Shown here: one piece after another, positions 6,141 to 6,867 of the stretch
Numbering within the stretch: the stretch's first letter is position 1
How the letters are laid out: each line of letters starts with the position of its first letter
From: Caryophanales bacterium UBA6769
Lineage (GTDB): Bacteria > Bacillota > Bacilli > Bacillales > UBA6769
Direction: 5' to 3'
Assembly (NCBI GenBank): GCA_002453275.1
Contig: DKGN01000190.1
Span: 1 to 6,867 of the forward strand
DNA: 6,867 nt
Notes under the pieces: model-generated
The model's input: only the letters and a program-made list of their open reading frames with translations
The model's database searches: none
Told to the model about the DNA's origin: nothing
Made by a program: the position numbers and the translations under genes

Positions 6141-6867
6141 TCAACATCCTCCTTCTTCGTCAGATTGCTCTTTTAATTTTAATGCTTCACGGATAATCGT
6201 TGCTCTGCGAATGTCACGCTGATCAGGACCGAGTAATTCTTGAGCAAACTGCTGTAAAAAACCCGGCTGTGTTAATATCATCAATTCATTTAGAATATTA
6301 CGAGATACGCCACTAATGAGTGACAAATCAATCCCTAGCCGTACATCTGACAAGCATTTCGCAGCCTCTTTTGAATCGATGATTCGACTATTTTGTAACA
6401 CCCCATATGAGCGATAAACGCGGTTTTCTAATTGAATCTTCGAATGCTTTAAGAGCATTTCTCTAGCAAGCTTTTCACGTTCGATTAACTGTAATACGAC
6501 ACTTTGTAAATCTTCAACAATATCATCTTCAGATTTCCCCAATGTCATTTGGTTTGAAACTTGGAAAAGGTTACCTAAAGCTTCGCTACCCTCTCCATAA
6601 ATTCCTCTGACAACAAGCCCAAGCTGATTAATTGCTGGCACAATTTGATTCAATTGCTGGGAGATCACGAGAGCAGGTAAGTGCATCATAACGGAAGCAC
6701 GCATTCCTGTCCCAACATTTGTTGGACAACTCGTTAAGTAACCACGCTTTTCATCAAAAGCAAAGTCCAGCGTTTCCTCTAGTAAATCATCAATTCGGTT
6801 AGAGTGAGCTAACACTTCTTTTAAACGTAACCCTGAGGCGAGATGTTGAATACGAATGTGGTCTTCT
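6141..6867 (-). CDS. mcsB: Protein-arginine kinase McsB (5' partial)
   Basis: McsB is a phosphagen-kinase-fold enzyme that phosphorylates arginine side chains, including those of the heat-shock repressor CtsR, and marks proteins for ClpCP. The window holds the last 241 residues; the first residue seen lies in the family NEEDHxR motif (EDHIRIQ), so about 120 N-terminal residues are outside. The catalytic-domain signature RGYLTSCPTNVGTG is at fragment residues 41-54, and its cysteine (47) would be C167 in full-length numbering. RDIRRA near the end places R and D at 217-218, matching the phosphoarginine-binding pair R337/D338. These two correspondences agree on the same offset of 120, implying a protein of about 361 residues with no net indels between them. 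The short tail ends DEEGGC, partly dictated by the clpC ribosome-binding site. mcsA and ctsR would be expected just upstream, beyond position 6867. The in-frame GTG at 6815 is internal and not the start. Confidence 0.97.
   Translation of the reverse strand, partial: EDHIRIQHLASGLRLKEVLAHSNRIDDLLEETLDFAFDEKRGYLTSCPTNVGTGMRASVMMHLPALVISQQLNQIVPAINQLGLVVRGIYGEGSEALGNLFQVSNQMTLGKSEDDIVEDLQSVVLQLIEREKLAREMLLKHSKIQLENRVYRSYGVLQNSRIIDSKEAAKCLSDVRLGIDLSLISGVSRNILNELMILTQPGFLQQFAQELLGPDQRDIRRATIIREALKLKEQSDEEGGC
6148..6154 (-). promoter_or_regulatory. Shine-Dalgarno of clpC, inside the end of mcsB
   Basis: The minus strand reads AAGGAGG within the mcsB codons for its last Glu-Gly-Gly, 10 nt before the first clpC ATG. 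The second ATG would be 13 nt away, which favours the first. The mcsB stop and clpC start are 3 bp apart, so the two genes are likely translationally coupled. Confidence 0.8.

Overview
The window is a conserved housekeeping block from a low-to-moderate GC Gram-positive bacterium, most likely a member of the Bacillaceae. Every gene lies on the minus strand, so transcription runs from position 6867 down to 1. The gene order mcsB-clpC-radA-disA-yacL is the one known from Bacillus subtilis (the distal part of the ctsR operon plus the following gene). ClpC, DisA and McsB residues fall at the same or nearly the same positions as in characterised homologues. Strong AAGGAGG Shine-Dalgarno sequences also fit a Bacillus-type host. 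I cannot name the species.

Layout, in transcription order: the C-terminal two thirds of the protein-arginine kinase mcsB (6867 to 6141, 5' end outside the window); clpC, the AAA+ unfoldase of the ClpCP protease (6137 to 3705); an 84-bp gap with a 13-bp-stem hairpin; radA/sms, a recombination ATPase (3620 to 2244); disA, the DNA-scanning diadenylate cyclase (2237 to 1161); a 183-bp gap with a cluster of TGACA repeats; and yacL, a membrane PIN/TRAM protein (977 to 1, 3' end outside the window). mcsB/clpC and radA/disA are separated by only 3 and 6 bp. In both pairs the downstream Shine-Dalgarno lies inside the last codons of the upstream gene, so translation is probably coupled. The two larger gaps divide the block into mcsB-clpC, radA-disA and yacL.

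Functionally, McsB phosphorylates arginines on the repressor CtsR and on damaged proteins, and ClpC with ClpP degrades phosphoarginine-marked substrates. RadA processes recombination intermediates, and DisA makes c-di-AMP as a report on DNA integrity. RadA is known in B. subtilis and mycobacteria to bind DisA and restrain it. The block therefore joins protein quality control to DNA-damage surveillance. The heat-shock promoter and CtsR operator expected upstream of ctsR are outside the window.

I see no mobile elements, RNA genes, CRISPR arrays or signs of gene transfer, and no undescribed system. The less ordinary signals are non-coding: the clpC-radA hairpin without a U-tract and the TGACA-repeat cluster between disA and yacL. 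Open reading frames on the plus strand are antisense shadows of these genes.
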